From positions 310,001 to 374,000 of the forward strand of contig NZ_CP080649.1 of NCBI RefSeq assembly GCF_019603315.1: a stretch of 64,000 nucleotides of DNA. The letters run 5' to 3'. The translations under genes were made by a program, and so were the position numbers. This DNA comes from Ruficoccus sp. ZRK36 (GTDB lineage: Bacteria; Verrucomicrobiota; Verrucomicrobiia; Opitutales; Cerasicoccaceae). The notes under the pieces were generated by a model. The model saw nothing but the letters and a program-made list of their open reading frames with translations, searched no databases and was not told the origin of the DNA. Every line of letters begins with the position of its first letter. The stretch's first letter is position 1. Below, piece by piece: positions 1 through 9,191 of this stretch.

Positions 1-999
1 CGCAAAGGCATTCGGCCCGAGCTTCTCCATCTTACGCGCCAAGCCCTCATGGTCAGCCCGCGTCACGGTGACATTAAACTGCCCCACGCCGAGGCGCTCC
101 ACCTTCTGGTAATCGCCCTGCGGCAGGCTCAGGTCCGGGTCGGCCCCATCCACGCTGACATGGTAGACCACTTCGGTCGCATCGGCGGGGATCGCCTTGT
201 TGAGCTGAACCAGATTGGATTCAAAAATTTCCGCCGGGGCAAACCCTGTCAGCGCTGTTTCCTCGTCGCAGGAGATCATTTCCATCGGCATCCCCATGAT
301 CGAGGCCGAGGTTTTCAGCACCCGATAGTCTTCATCGGTCCAGATCGTCGTGCTGAAGTCCGTAGCCCCCAGCTGGATGTCCATCTGGGCTTTCCAGGCG
401 GTAACGGTGCGCTGGCCGAGCGCAAGCTCCTCCTGACCGATCACACGATAATCAACATCGACGGCGGCGTCCGTCGTCAGGGAGGGGCTGTACATCTTTG
501 CGCTGAACGACTGCCCGGCCTCCAGAGGTGTGTCCAGGGTGCGCAGCATGAGCCCCCATGTCATCAACGCGCCAGCGGGATAAGGCAGCTCGCGGCGTTG
601 ACCGCGCCCCTGCTGGCTAAGGGTGAGCGTCAGCGTCCCGTCCTGAATCTCACCACTCTGGACAATCGGCTGGCCTGCCATGGCGACCTCCACGCTGAAT
701 GCCTCCGGCTCTCCGGCGAGGGTTTCAGTCGTTTTCTCCAGGGTTTCAAAGACCATCGGCACGGCCCCTCGGCGGATCTCCATGTAGGTCTTTGTCTCAG
801 TCATCACATGAGAGCCATCACGCGTCAGGCTGAGCCGGGAGTAGCCGACCTTGTTCCCCAGCAGATAGACCTCCATCCACTCTTCCGAGAACAAGCCCTC
901 TGGTGGGTCCTGCGGATCAAAGGGCAACCCAGCCTGAGCAACAGGGGGTAGCAGGACGAGCAGGCAAACGGCGAGCAGGGCTTTCATCAAATCCATCAT
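1..999 (-). CDS. Exported protein, N-terminal part; possibly transglutaminase-like (partial)
   Basis: The reading frame is open from the start near 999 to the window edge, giving 333 codons without a stop; the C-terminus lies outside. Two in-frame starts are possible, at 999 and 987. The second gives a clean signal peptide, MKALLAVCLLVLLPPVAQA, with a cleavage site after AQA. The mature part begins with segments such as EEWMEVYLLGNKVGYSRLS, a beta-rich region with many Thr/Glu residues. This kind of N-terminal region, with a G-x-KVGY motif, is common ahead of transglutaminase-core domains in exported proteins, but the catalytic Cys-His-Asp part would be off the window. Function therefore stays open. 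It is divergent from the flavoenzyme gene at 1092. Confidence 0.7.
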   Translation of the reverse strand, partial: MMDLMKALLAVCLLVLLPPVAQAGLPFDPQDPPEGLFSEEWMEVYLLGNKVGYSRLSLTRDGSHVMTETKTYMEIRRGAVPMVFETLEKTTETLAGEPEAFSVEVAMAGQPIVQSGEIQDGTLTLTLSQQGRGQRRELPYPAGALMTWGLMLRTLDTPLEAGQSFSAKMYSPSLTTDAAVDVDYRVIGQEELALGQRTVTAWKAQMDIQLGATDFSTTIWTDEDYRVLKTSASIMGMPMEMISCDEETALTGFAPAEIFESNLVQLNKAIPADATEVVYHVSVDGADPDLSLPQGDYQKVERLGVGQFNVTVTRADHEGLARKMEKLGPNAFA

Positions 1000-1091
1000 T
1001 GTAAGGACAAGCAGAGCCGTTAGACTAAGTGTTCGCATCCTCACCGCAATGCTTTATCCCGCCGTCACACGTCTACCTGTAACAAAAAGCC

Positions 1092-2468
1092 ATGCCTGAA
1101 CATTTTGATTATATCGTCATCGGAGGCGGCAGCGCCGGCTATGCCGCCGCACGCACCGCCCGTGAAACCCGTGAACGCGTCGCCATCGTCGATGCGGCGG
1201 ACACGCTGGGCGGGCTCTGCATCCTGCGTGGCTGCATGCCCTCCAAGACCCTCATCTACTCCGCCGAGATCCTTCATCTGGCGAAGCTGGCCGACCGCTT
1301 TGGGCTGAACATCCCCGTGGCCAAGGCCGACATGCCGCGCCTGCACCAGCGTAAGCTCGACACGATCGCCGAGTTCGCCGAGTACCGGCAGGAGCAGCTC
1401 GCCTCGGACCGCTTCACGCTCTACCGCAGCAAGGCGAGCTTCACCGGTGCACGCGAGCTGACGATCGCCGATGGCACCGTCCTGACCGCAGACAAGTTCA
1501 TGATAGCCACCGGCTCATCGGTCGCCTGGCCCCCCGTGCCCGGCCTGAAGGAGTCTGAGCCCTGGACCAGTGACGACGTGCTCGAGCTGGACCACCTGCC
1601 CGAGTCGGTCATCGTGCTCGGGGGCGGAGTCGTCGCCTGCGAACTGGCGCAGCTGTTGCATCGCCTGGGCTCCCGCGTCACGCAGATCCAGCGCAGCCCG
1701 CACATTTTAAAGGAGCATTCCCCCGAGGCGAGCACCGTGATCGAGGAGGTCTTCCGAGGCGAGGGCATCGAGCTGATCACTGACACGCAGCTTCAGCAGG
1801 TCGAGCGCACGGAAAAGGGCTTCCGCGTGACCTTCGAGCATGCGGGCAAGACCATCGTCCGCGAAGCCGCTCACTTACTAAACGCGCTCGGCCGCAAACC
1901 TGCCACCGATGGCCTAGGACTGGACAAGGCAGGCATCGAGCTGCGCAAGTCCGGACACATCGTGACCAACGAGCTCCAGCAGACGACCAACCCCGATGTC
2001 TATGCCGCCGGGGACGTCGCCGGGCCGCACGAGATCGTCCACGTCGCGATCCTGCAAGGCGAGTTGGCCGCACGCCACGCCACCGGGCGCACCGCACAGC
2101 CCGTTGACTACGACGCGCTCGTTTCCATCGTTTTCACCGACCCGCAGATCGCCTACGTCGGCATCCCGGAGCCCGACCTGAAGGAGCGCGGCATCGACTA
2201 CGTAAGCGCGGACTACCCCTTTGACGACCACGGCAAGTCCATCCTCATGGAGGCCAAGCACGGCTTTGTCAAAATCCACGCCGAGAAGAGCACCGGGCGC
2301 GTCGTCGGTGCCGAGTGCGTGGGCAAGGACGCCTCGGAGCTCATCCACAGCCTCGCCGTCGGCGTCGCCCTCAAAGCGACCGCCGCCGACCTGCTAAAAA
2401 CACACTGGTACCACCCCACGCTCTCCGAGATCTGGACCTACCCGCTCGAAGACGTGCTGGATGGATAG
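1092..2468 (+). CDS. Dihydrolipoyl dehydrogenase-like pyridine nucleotide-disulfide oxidoreductase
   Basis: A 458-residue class I flavoprotein disulfide oxidoreductase. The FAD-binding GGGSAGYAAA motif lies at residues 11-20. The redox-active disulfide is in LCILRGCMPSK (Cys42, Cys47). An NAD(P)-binding VIVLGGGVVACELA segment lies near residue 175, a second FAD contact (YAAGDVAG) near 305, and the C-terminal dimerisation domain ends with HPTLSE, holding the His-Glu pair of this family. Family members include dihydrolipoyl dehydrogenase, mercuric reductase and glutathione reductase. No 2-oxoacid dehydrogenase gene is nearby, so the electron acceptor cannot be set from context. The gene stands alone and is followed at once by a type A palindromic element. 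Confidence 0.9.
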   Translation: MPEHFDYIVIGGGSAGYAAARTARETRERVAIVDAADTLGGLCILRGCMPSKTLIYSAEILHLAKLADRFGLNIPVAKADMPRLHQRKLDTIAEFAEYRQEQLASDRFTLYRSKASFTGARELTIADGTVLTADKFMIATGSSVAWPPVPGLKESEPWTSDDVLELDHLPESVIVLGGGVVACELAQLLHRLGSRVTQIQRSPHILKEHSPEASTVIEEVFRGEGIELITDTQLQQVERTEKGFRVTFEHAGKTIVREAAHLLNALGRKPATDGLGLDKAGIELRKSGHIVTNELQQTTNPDVYAAGDVAGPHEIVHVAILQGELAARHATGRTAQPVDYDALVSIVFTDPQIAYVGIPEPDLKERGIDYVSADYPFDDHGKSILMEAKHGFVKIHAEKSTGRVVGAECVGKDASELIHSLAVGVALKATAADLLKTHWYHPTLSEIWTYPLEDVLDG

Positions 2469-2470
2469 AC

Positions 2471-2606
2471 TTTTATGGGAGCTACGCGCCCCCATACCCC
2501 GCGGCAGCCGAGGGCTGCACTTTCGATGCTGCGCATCGTGTCAGCAATTACCTTAAGCAGCGACGCTGCTTAAGGTAATCGCTGAGCAAAGCATCAAAAC
2601 GGAGTC
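2471..2606 (+). repeat. Type A multi-hairpin 3'-end element, copy 1
   Basis: It begins three bases after the stop codon at 2468. In order: a T tract; a hairpin GGGAGC-TAC-GCGCCCCC; the linker CCGCG; a hairpin GCAGCC-GAG-GGCTGC; the conserved box CACTTTCGATGC with loop TGC and arm GCATCG; the linker TGTCAGC; a long variable stem (ATTACCTTAAGCAGCG against CGCTGCTTAAGGTAAT); and the closing box GCTGAGCAAAGCATCAAAAC. The T tract lies before the first stem, so this is not a normal rho-independent terminator for the gene upstream. Other copies are at 10.2, 28.8, 29.1, 34.9, 36.5 and 36.7 kb. Confidence 0.85.
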
Positions 2607-2676
2607 CCACCATTGTAGAAAGTGAAGTGGCTCATTGAATGTCAAATGGCGAACCTGTACCAGAGAACACCCCACT

Positions 2677-3411
2677 CTATGCCGTAGGAGTAGCCACTTT
2701 CAGGGCTTCATCGACGGTGAACTTCTTTTCGTAGAGGGCCTTGCCGACGATGACACCGTCGAGATTGGAAAACTTCTGGGCCATTTCAGAATAGACCACC
2801 AGGTCGTGCAGATCGCTGACTCCGCCCGAGGCGATGACCTGGATCGGCACGGCGCTGAGCATTTCCTCCTGCCCCTCGAAATTCGGCCCGACCATCATGC
2901 CGTCAGTGCTGATGTCGGTGTAAATGATCCGCTGCACACCGGCCTCGGCCAGCTTCTCGGCGAAGCTTATGGCGGGCATATCGGTCACCTCGACCCAGCC
3001 GCGCACGGCGACCTTGCCTTCGCGGGCGTCGATACCGATGGCGAGGTTTTCCGGCCAGCGCTTGACCAGCTCCTCGACAAAGGCGTGGTCCTTGCAGGCA
3101 CGGGTACCGACCACAATGCGGCTGACACCGGCGGCCAGCAGGGCCTCGGCGTCCTCCAGCTCACGGATACCGCCTCCAAACTCGACCTTCAGGCCCAGAT
3201 CGGCAATGCCCTTGACGACGTCGAAGTTCGCGGGTTTGCCCTTAAAGGCCCCGTCGAGGTCCACCACGTGCACCCACTCCGAGCCAGCAGCCTTAAAAAT
3301 ACGGGCCGGCTCCAGCGGGTCGTGAAAATACTCGGTTTCCTGGTCTTCAAGACCCTGTGTCAGGCGGACGCAGGCGCCGTGTTTGATGTCGATTGCGGGA
3401 TAAATCCTCAT
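2677..3411 (-). CDS. hisA: HisA, phosphoribosylformimino-5-aminoimidazole carboxamide ribotide isomerase
   Basis: A 244-residue TIM-barrel enzyme that carries out the fourth step of histidine synthesis, an Amadori rearrangement of ProFAR to PRFAR. The N-terminus MRIYPAIDIKHG holds catalytic Asp8, and GIDAREG holds the second acid, Asp128. Phosphate-binding loops FGGGIR (about residue 78) and ASGGVSD (about 199) are present. The length matches the family. The start at 3411 was chosen because the family begins at this Met; the open frame runs further upstream into the shadow of the M42 peptidase gene. No other his gene is in the window, so histidine genes are dispersed. It is divergent from the peptidase at 3514 and convergent with the flavoenzyme. 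Confidence 0.95.
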   Translation of the reverse strand: MRIYPAIDIKHGACVRLTQGLEDQETEYFHDPLEPARIFKAAGSEWVHVVDLDGAFKGKPANFDVVKGIADLGLKVEFGGGIRELEDAEALLAAGVSRIVVGTRACKDHAFVEELVKRWPENLAIGIDAREGKVAVRGWVEVTDMPAISFAEKLAEAGVQRIIYTDISTDGMMVGPNFEGQEEMLSAVPIQVIASGGVSDLHDLVVYSEMAQKFSNLDGVIVGKALYEKKFTVDEALKVATPTA

Positions 3412-3513
3412 AGTGTTCCGGGGTAAAGGGTTAAGAGGTATAAGGCCGTCCAGCAGATTGCCCATCAAAAAAACATTTTGCGATAGGCGTCTTTTTGGAC
3501 ATTTTACTCCCCT

Positions 3514-4587
3514 ATGGCCAAAAAACAAACGACAGTCCCCTCTTTTCTCAAAGCCCTGCTCGATGCACGCTCGCCTACCGGCGCCGAAAACGAAGCTCAG
3601 GACGTGCTCGAAAAGTACCTCAAGCCCGCCGCTGACAAGTACGAAAAGGACCGCATGGGCAACCGCATGGCCACGCTCAACCCCAAGGGCGACCCCACGC
3701 TCATGCTCGCCGGCCATATGGACGAACTGGGCCTGATCATCCGCTATATCGACGACAAGGGCTTTGTCTACTTTGACGTGCTCGGCGGCCATGACCGCAT
3801 CATGATCCCCGGTCGGCGCGTCGTCGTCCTGAGCAAGAAGGGCGACGTCACCGGTGTCACCGGTAAGCGCGCCATCCACCTCATGAGCCCCGAGGATCGC
3901 AAGAAGGTCCCCGAAATCCACCAGATGTGGATCGACATCGGTGCCAAGAGCCGCGATGAGGCCCTGGAGCGCGTCTCCATCGGCGACCCGGTCGTCTACC
4001 AGCACAACTTTGAGCTGATCTCCGGCACGGTCGGCGCTTCGCGCGCCTTTGACAACAAGAGCGGCTGCTACGTGGTCAGCGAAACCCTGCGCCGTCTGGC
4101 CCAGACCAAGAAGAAGCTGACCGCCAAGGTCGTCAGCGTCGCCACCACGCAGGAAGAAATCGGCACGCGCGGGGCCGTCACCTCCAGCTACGCGATCAAG
4201 CCGGACTTCGGGATCGCCGTGGACGTCGGTCACGCCACCGACCACCCGGACTGCGACCCGAAGCAGTACGGCCTGCAAAAGCTGGGCGGGGGTCCGATCA
4301 TCGGCCGTGGCCCGAATATCAACCCCTTTGTCTTCGAGCGGCTGGTCAAGTGCGCCGAGAAGGAAAACATCCCCTACCAGATCGAGTGCGAGCCGCGCCC
4401 GACGGGCACCGACGCACGCGCCATCCAGATGGCTGGCGAGGGTGTCGCCGCCGCCGTGGTCTCGATCCCGCTGCGCTACATGCACACGCCCAGCGAGGTC
4501 GTGGATCTGGCTGACGTGGAAAACACCGTCAAGCTGATCACCGCCTTTGCGCTCAGCCTCAAAAAGAGCGAAAAGGGCATCTGGTAA
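3514..4587 (+). CDS. M42 family metallo-aminopeptidase
   Basis: A 357-residue cytosolic co-catalytic metallopeptidase of the M42 (glutamyl aminopeptidase, FrvX/YsdC) family. Metal ligands and catalytic residues are all visible: GHMDE with His68, AFDNKSG with Asp180, TQEEIGTRG with Glu214/Glu215, DVGHATDHP with Asp237, and RYMHTP with His324. Such enzymes form dodecameric tetrahedral particles that trim peptides from the N-terminus. It starts at the ATG at 3514 with a short Lys-rich N-terminus and no signal peptide. The gene stands alone between hisA (divergent) and a strong terminator at 4632. Confidence 0.93.
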   Translation: MAKKQTTVPSFLKALLDARSPTGAENEAQDVLEKYLKPAADKYEKDRMGNRMATLNPKGDPTLMLAGHMDELGLIIRYIDDKGFVYFDVLGGHDRIMIPGRRVVVLSKKGDVTGVTGKRAIHLMSPEDRKKVPEIHQMWIDIGAKSRDEALERVSIGDPVVYQHNFELISGTVGASRAFDNKSGCYVVSETLRRLAQTKKKLTAKVVSVATTQEEIGTRGAVTSSYAIKPDFGIAVDVGHATDHPDCDPKQYGLQKLGGGPIIGRGPNINPFVFERLVKCAEKENIPYQIECEPRPTGTDARAIQMAGEGVAAAVVSIPLRYMHTPSEVVDLADVENTVKLITAFALSLKKSEKGIW

Positions 4588-4631
4588 GCCAGCCCACCAG
4601 CACCGGTTTTACTCCCCCATCTGGGGACAAC

Positions 4632-4661
4632 AAAAGCCCGCCGAATTGGCGGGCTTTTTTA
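4632..4661 (+). terminator. Rho-independent terminator of the M42 peptidase gene
   Basis: A 9-bp GC-rich stem (AAGCCCGCC paired with GGCGGGCTT) with loop GAATT is followed by a run of T. It lies 45 bases after the stop codon. An A run on the other flank makes it potentially bidirectional, so it may also serve the convergent gene at 4700. Confidence 0.9.
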
Positions 4662-4699
4662 TGTCGGGAAATAGAACCGGGAAAAGAAGTCCAGGCCAC

Positions 4700-5614
4700 T
4701 CAGTTCATATTCATCTCAGGACGCGGCTGCATCTCTGCGAACTGGGGAGCGGGCTTGCTGTTGGCCATGACCTGGAGAATCCGGTGGCTGTAGGGGGCGA
4801 GATTGATCGAGATCGTGACGTTACCGAAGACACCTGAGCCGATCGTTTTCGGGCCACCGGGCTCCTTGTTCACACCGGGCTGCTCCGGGAAAAGCTTCGA
4901 AACTGTGATCATGATGCCCGCCAGCTTCCACTCACCGTTGGTTTCGGTAAAGAGCGCGCCGCCGTTGTCATAGGAAACGGCCTGCGCCTCGAAGGTCGTG
5001 CGGGTGGCCGGGTTTTCCGTAAAGTCAGTGATGATCAATGCGCCCAGCTTGGGGTGCGGCATGACGTTAGACACGAGGTTCGTACCCCAGCTGATGATGC
5101 TGCCTTCGTTCGAGAGGACCCCTCCGGCATTGGCCTCGCCACGGGTCGGGACCTCTGTCCATGTGATCGGTTGCGCCGTTTTATCCACATACCAGTAGGT
5201 CACATGGTCTTCACAATCGCGCCCGGCTCCGACCATGATGACGTTTTCACCGGGGCGCGGCGTTTGGCTGATCATCGGCAGTACCGGCATCTCCGGGGCG
5301 TTTGCCAAGCGGAACAGGCGCAGCTCCGTATCGGGAAATTTATAATCGTTCACGCCGTCCCACTCGTAGGTGACACCGTCGAGCGTGAAGGTCTTGGCGG
5401 GCAGGTGGCGGGCCGTCAGGACCCAGCCCTCGCCCAGATAAACACCTGAGGCCGAGCCATTGAAGCCAACACGATCAAAGCCCGGATCGGCGGGCTCACC
5501 ATTGAGCCCGGTCGGTGCGGTGCGATTGCCCCCCGGATTTCCGCTGTTGACCAGCGCACATACAGGTAGCGCAGCGGTCAGCATAACCGCCAAGAATAGA
5601 TTACAGGTACGCAT
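4700..5614 (-). CDS. Exported trypsin-like protein lacking the catalytic serine
   Basis: A 304-residue exported protein with a signal peptide (residues 1 to about 20, MRTCNLFLAVMLTAALPVCA). The body follows a chymotrypsin-fold plan: SGVYLGEGWVLTARHLP gives the His70 position, and FPDTELRLFRL the Asp95 position. The segment that should read GDSGGP reads SYDNGGALF, so Asn217 replaces the nucleophilic serine. The oxyanion-hole glycines remain. By family knowledge an Asn here cannot act as the nucleophile, so this looks like a pseudoprotease that may bind rather than cut. I cannot exclude a specialised activity. The gene stands alone; no transporter or partner is adjacent. Confidence 0.8.
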   Translation of the reverse strand: MRTCNLFLAVMLTAALPVCALVNSGNPGGNRTAPTGLNGEPADPGFDRVGFNGSASGVYLGEGWVLTARHLPAKTFTLDGVTYEWDGVNDYKFPDTELRLFRLANAPEMPVLPMISQTPRPGENVIMVGAGRDCEDHVTYWYVDKTAQPITWTEVPTRGEANAGGVLSNEGSIISWGTNLVSNVMPHPKLGALIITDFTENPATRTTFEAQAVSYDNGGALFTETNGEWKLAGIMITVSKLFPEQPGVNKEPGGPKTIGSGVFGNVTISINLAPYSHRILQVMANSKPAPQFAEMQPRPEMNMN

Positions 5615-5723
5615 ACAGAATGCGCGTTCCTTCTATATGAGGCCGTCACCCCACGCAATCAATTAGTGCAAAGACAGGACGCAATAAGCCCATCTTTTAT
5701 TTTGTGCGTATACGAAAAGCGTA

Positions 5724-7022
5724 TCAGGCAGCTGGCTCGTCGGCCTCGCTCTGCTGACCACGGCGCTTGACCTGCGGCTTGCGGGTACCCCGTACGACCG
5801 GACCGCTGATGATGACCTCCTCGATGGTGTCGTCCTGCGGGATGTCGTACATGATCTCCAGCATGATCTGCTCCATGATAGCGCGGAGGGCGCGGGCACC
5901 CGTCTTGAGCTCGAGTGCTTTCTTGGCGATGGCGGCAACGGCGTCCTTGGTAAAGCGCAGCTGCACATTTTCCATCGAAAAGAGCTTGGAGAACTGCTTC
6001 ACGAGCGAGTTGCGCGTGTTTTGCAGGATGTGCTCGAGGTCAGACTGGGTCAGCTCGTTGAGCACGGAAACCACCGGCAAGCGGCCGATGAACTCCGGGA
6101 TCATGCCGTAGCGGACGAGGTCCTCGGGCTGAACAAGGCCCATCAGGGCATCGCGCCCCTCGACCCGCTCGGACTCAGCCTGCCGGTCGAAACCGAGGAC
6201 TTTCTTCCCCGCGCGGTCAGAAACGAGTTTTTCCAGGCCGACAAAGGCCCCACCACAGATAAAGAGGACGTTAGCGGTGTTGAGCTGGATGTACTCCTGG
6301 TTCGGGTGCTTGCGCCCACCCTGCGGCGGCACGTTACACACGGTGCCTTCGAGGATCTTCAGGAGAGCCTGCTGGACACCTTCACCGGACACATCGCGCG
6401 TGATCGAGACGTTGTCGGTCTTGCGGCCGATCTTGTCGATCTCGTCCACATAGATGATCCCGCACTCGGCCTTGCGCACGTCAAAGTTAGCCGACTGCAG
6501 CAGGCGCAGGACGATATTTTCCACGTCCTCACCCACATAGCCAGCCTCGGTCAGCGTGGTGGCATCGGCGATGGCAAAGGGCACATCAAGCAGCTTGGCG
6601 AGGGTCCGCGCGAGCAGGGTCTTACCGCTGCCAGTCGGGCCGATGAGCAGGATATTGCTCTTCTCGATCTCGACATCATCGAACTCCGGGGCCAGCGAGA
6701 CCTCGGACTTGTTCATGATGGACTGAAGGCGCTTGTAGTGGTTGTAAACGGCTACCGAAAGAACCTTTTTGGCGTGGTCCTGACCGATGATATAATCGTC
6801 CAGGTGCTCCTTGATGGCGACGGGCTTGACCAGGTTGAACTGCTGGCCCTGGGGCTCAGGCTGAGCACCGCCCTCTTTCAGCTCGCGGTCGATAATCGTC
6901 TTACAGACCGTGACGCACGAGTCACAGATGTACACCCCGGCCGGTCCCGCAATCATCTTGCGGACTTCGTTCTGCGACTTACCGCAGAAGGAGCAGAAGG
7001 TCATCTTTGTGGATTTAGCCAT
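5724..7022 (-). CDS. clpX: ClpX, ATP-dependent Clp protease unfoldase subunit
   Basis: A 432-residue AAA+ unfoldase that delivers tagged proteins to ClpP. The N-terminal zinc-binding domain has four cysteines (Cys10, Cys13, Cys33, Cys36) in a CxxC-x19-CxxC pattern. Walker A is GPTGSGKT near residue 128 and Walker B is [12 protein letters not shown] loop VLGFDRQ stands where the ClpP-docking IGF tripeptide is found, here LGF. The C-terminal tail is short, charged and ends in DEPAA. It is the last gene of tig-clpP-clpX. A stem-loop with a T run between clpP and clpX (7069-7104) may lower read-through, so clpX could also have its own promoter. Confidence 0.97.
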   Translation of the reverse strand: MAKSTKMTFCSFCGKSQNEVRKMIAGPAGVYICDSCVTVCKTIIDRELKEGGAQPEPQGQQFNLVKPVAIKEHLDDYIIGQDHAKKVLSVAVYNHYKRLQSIMNKSEVSLAPEFDDVEIEKSNILLIGPTGSGKTLLARTLAKLLDVPFAIADATTLTEAGYVGEDVENIVLRLLQSANFDVRKAECGIIYVDEIDKIGRKTDNVSITRDVSGEGVQQALLKILEGTVCNVPPQGGRKHPNQEYIQLNTANVLFICGGAFVGLEKLVSDRAGKKVLGFDRQAESERVEGRDALMGLVQPEDLVRYGMIPEFIGRLPVVSVLNELTQSDLEHILQNTRNSLVKQFSKLFSMENVQLRFTKDAVAAIAKKALELKTGARALRAIMEQIMLEIMYDIPQDDTIEEVIISGPVVRGTRKPQVKRRGQQSEADEPAA

Positions 7023-7068
7023 AACAACAGGGAGTCTGTTTATCGACAGACGAAAGGAAGAGGTTTAG

Positions 7069-7104
7069 GAAAAAACCGCGATTGTGCAACTGCAATAACC
7101 GCGG
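7069..7104 (-). terminator. Possible internal terminator or attenuator between clpP and clpX
   Basis: On the minus strand the clpP-clpX gap holds CCGCG then ATTG, a loop with TTGCA, CAAT then CGCGG, followed directly by six T. The two paired blocks are separated by a 3-base bulge. It lies 22 bases after the clpP stop codon. A smaller hairpin, GTCTG/CAGAC, follows at 7034-7051 in the clpX leader. Confidence 0.55.
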
Positions 7105-7126
7105 GCGGCGGAACGCCAAGCCTCGC

Positions 7127-7720
7127 TTACTGGGCGGGCTTATTTTCGATCACCTTGTCCACCAGGCCGTAGGAGCAGGCCTCCTGTGCGGTCATGTAGT
7201 AGTCCCGGTCGGAGTCCGCGTTGATCTTATCCTCGGTCTGGCCGCTGTGCTTGGCCAGGACAGTGTTGATCGTCTGGCGCCAGCGCAGGATTTCCTTGGC
7301 GGCGATAGAGATATCCGAAGTCTGACCGGTCGCGCCGCCGGTGGGCTGGTGAATCATCACGCGGCTGTTGGGCAGCGCGTAGCGCTTACCCTCTGTGCCA
7401 GCGGCCAGCAGGACGGTAGCCATGCTGGCGGCCATGCCGACGCAGTACGTGACCACGTCGCAGTGCAGGAAGTTCATCGTGTCGTAGATGGCCATACCGG
7501 CCGTGACACTGCCACCGGGCGAGTTGATGTAGATGTGGATGTCCTTTTTCGGGTCATCCATCTGCAAAAACAGAAGCTGGGCGACGACAGCATTAGCCAC
7601 CTCGTCGTAAATCGGCGTGCCGATAAAGACGATGCGGTCCCGCAGCAGGCGGCTGTAGATGTCATCGCGACGCTCGTTACGCCCGTCGCGCTCGGTAATA
7701 AAGGGAATGATATAGCTCAC
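7127..7720 (-). CDS. clpP: ClpP, ATP-dependent Clp protease proteolytic subunit
   Basis: A 197-residue serine protease subunit that forms the barrel-shaped tetradecamer used by ClpX. The catalytic serine is Ser99 in [10 protein letters not shown], the histidine is His124 in [10 protein letters not shown], and the Asp lies in [11 protein letters not shown] near residue 172. The oxyanion strand INSPGGSV (about residues 65-72) is intact. The start codon is GTG at 7720, 29 bases after the tig stop, with no clear Shine-Dalgarno site. The N-terminus is close to the mature form, so the propeptide is very short or missing. Confidence 0.97.
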   Translation of the reverse strand: MSYIIPFITERDGRNERRDDIYSRLLRDRIVFIGTPIYDEVANAVVAQLLFLQMDDPKKDIHIYINSPGGSVTAGMAIYDTMNFLHCDVVTYCVGMAASMATVLLAAGTEGKRYALPNSRVMIHQPTGGATGQTSDISIAAKEILRWRQTINTVLAKHSGQTEDKINADSDRDYYMTAQEACSYGLVDKVIENKPAQ

Positions 7721-7749
7721 TGGTATTTCGTTGCTGGGCCTTTAGGGGC

Positions 7750-9087
7750 TCAGTGCGAATGCGAATGAGCCTCTTCCGGTTCGGTTTCCGTAACGGTAGC
7801 CTCCTTGACCAGGAAATCAAGCGCCTTGTTAACAAGGATGTTGCGCTGCATCTCAACTACACGCTGGCGGTCCTTCTGCAGCTCCTTGACGAGGTCGTCC
7901 GGCTTCTGCTGGCGGGACATAGCCTCCATGTAGATAGCGCGGTTCAGGTCTTCGTTCTCGACCTTGAATTCTTCCTTCTTGGCCACCTCGGTGAGGAGCA
8001 TCTGTGCCTTGACGCGCTTTTCAGCGGCTTCACGGGCACCCTTGTAAAGCTCGTCCTTGCGCTCTTCGAACTGCTCCTGAGTAGCGCCCTGGGCCATACC
8101 GCGCTGCATAAAATCGCGCAGGAGGTCCTGGGTTTCGCCCTCTACGAGGCTCTCGGGCAGCGGGAACTCAACCTTTTCGGAGAGCTTGGTAGCGGCCTGC
8201 TCGCGCTTGGCCTGCTCTGCCTGCTGCTCCTTCTGCGACTTGATGTCGTCGCGGATGCGGTTGTTAAATTCTTCTTCGGTCTCGACCTGGAAGGTCTTGA
8301 GGAACTCTTCGTTGATCTCGGGCAGGATGCGCTCACGCACTTCATGCACCTCGATGTGGTAGCTCACGGTCTTACCCTTGAGGGCTTCGATCTCGTACTC
8401 TTCCGGGAAAGTTTCCTCGGCGTCCTTCACGTCACCGGCCTTCATGCCGACGATACCTTCGACGACAGCCTTGACGCCCGGGCCATGCTCGGCACCGGCT
8501 TCTTCCCAGGTGTTCTTCTGGGTGCCGAAAATCGGCTGGTCAGGGGCGAGGTCGGCCACCAGTTCGTCGCCGATCTTACCTTCGTAGGAGACCTTGACGT
8601 AGTCGCCCTTCTTGGCGGGCTGCTCCACGACATTGAACTCAGCACGCTGGCCGAGGATGTGGTCGCGGGCATGCTCGACCTCATGGTCGGTCACGTCGGA
8701 CTTGGGGACGCTCAGCTCCAGACCCTTATACTCGGGCAGCTCGAACTCGGGCTTGATGTCCAGGGTGAACTTGAAAGCAGTGTCGCCCTCTTCGGGGAAC
8801 TCGGGATCTGCAAGCTCAACCAGGCTGATCACATTCAGGCCGGAGTCCTCAAGCGCCTTGGAATAGGCCTCGCTAACGAGCTTTTGACGGACTTCCTGCT
8901 GGATTTCCTTGGCGTAGCGCTTTTTGACCATCGCAGTGGGGGCCTTACCGGGGCGGAACCCGGGCAGGCGGGCCTGCTTGGCAAAGTCAGCCAGGAGGCT
9001 GGCTTCTTTTTCGGCGATTTCATCGCGTGTCACGGAAACCGTGACGAGCTTGCGGGTGTCGTTGATATCTTCGACTTGTATATTCAC
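7750..9087 (-). CDS. tig: Trigger factor
   Basis: A 445-residue ribosome-bound chaperone with peptidyl-prolyl isomerase activity. The N-terminal ribosome-binding domain has the signature GFRPGKAP (about residue 45). The middle FKBP-like domain begins near KGDYVKVSYEGKI (about 160). The C-terminal part is a long helical, Glu/Lys/Gln-rich arm, and the protein ends in a small His/Ser tail, HSHSH. I chose the GTG start at 9087 because trigger factors begin with the segment NIQVED; the open frame extends to 9198 but would then overlap the start of the divergent gene at 9192. It heads the tig-clpP-clpX cluster, a classic arrangement. Confidence 0.93.
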   Translation of the reverse strand: MNIQVEDINDTRKLVTVSVTRDEIAEKEASLLADFAKQARLPGFRPGKAPTAMVKKRYAKEIQQEVRQKLVSEAYSKALEDSGLNVISLVELADPEFPEEGDTAFKFTLDIKPEFELPEYKGLELSVPKSDVTDHEVEHARDHILGQRAEFNVVEQPAKKGDYVKVSYEGKIGDELVADLAPDQPIFGTQKNTWEEAGAEHGPGVKAVVEGIVGMKAGDVKDAEETFPEEYEIEALKGKTVSYHIEVHEVRERILPEINEEFLKTFQVETEEEFNNRIRDDIKSQKEQQAEQAKREQAATKLSEKVEFPLPESLVEGETQDLLRDFMQRGMAQGATQEQFEERKDELYKGAREAAEKRVKAQMLLTEVAKKEEFKVENEDLNRAIYMEAMSRQQKPDDLVKELQKDRQRVVEMQRNILVNKALDFLVKEATVTETEPEEAHSHSH

Positions 9088-9191
9088 GGGAATTGCAGGA
9101 TCGTTGAGCAAAAGATGCCGGATATTGCCCAGGTTTTGCTCCGGGTCAAGGCCTGAGTAACACCTGAGCGCCTTCAATTTACTATACGGCC

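Noticed and set aside
3412-4485. Upstream extension of hisA to 4485
   Set aside because: The extension is antisense to the M42 peptidase, and HisA proteins start at MRIYPAID.
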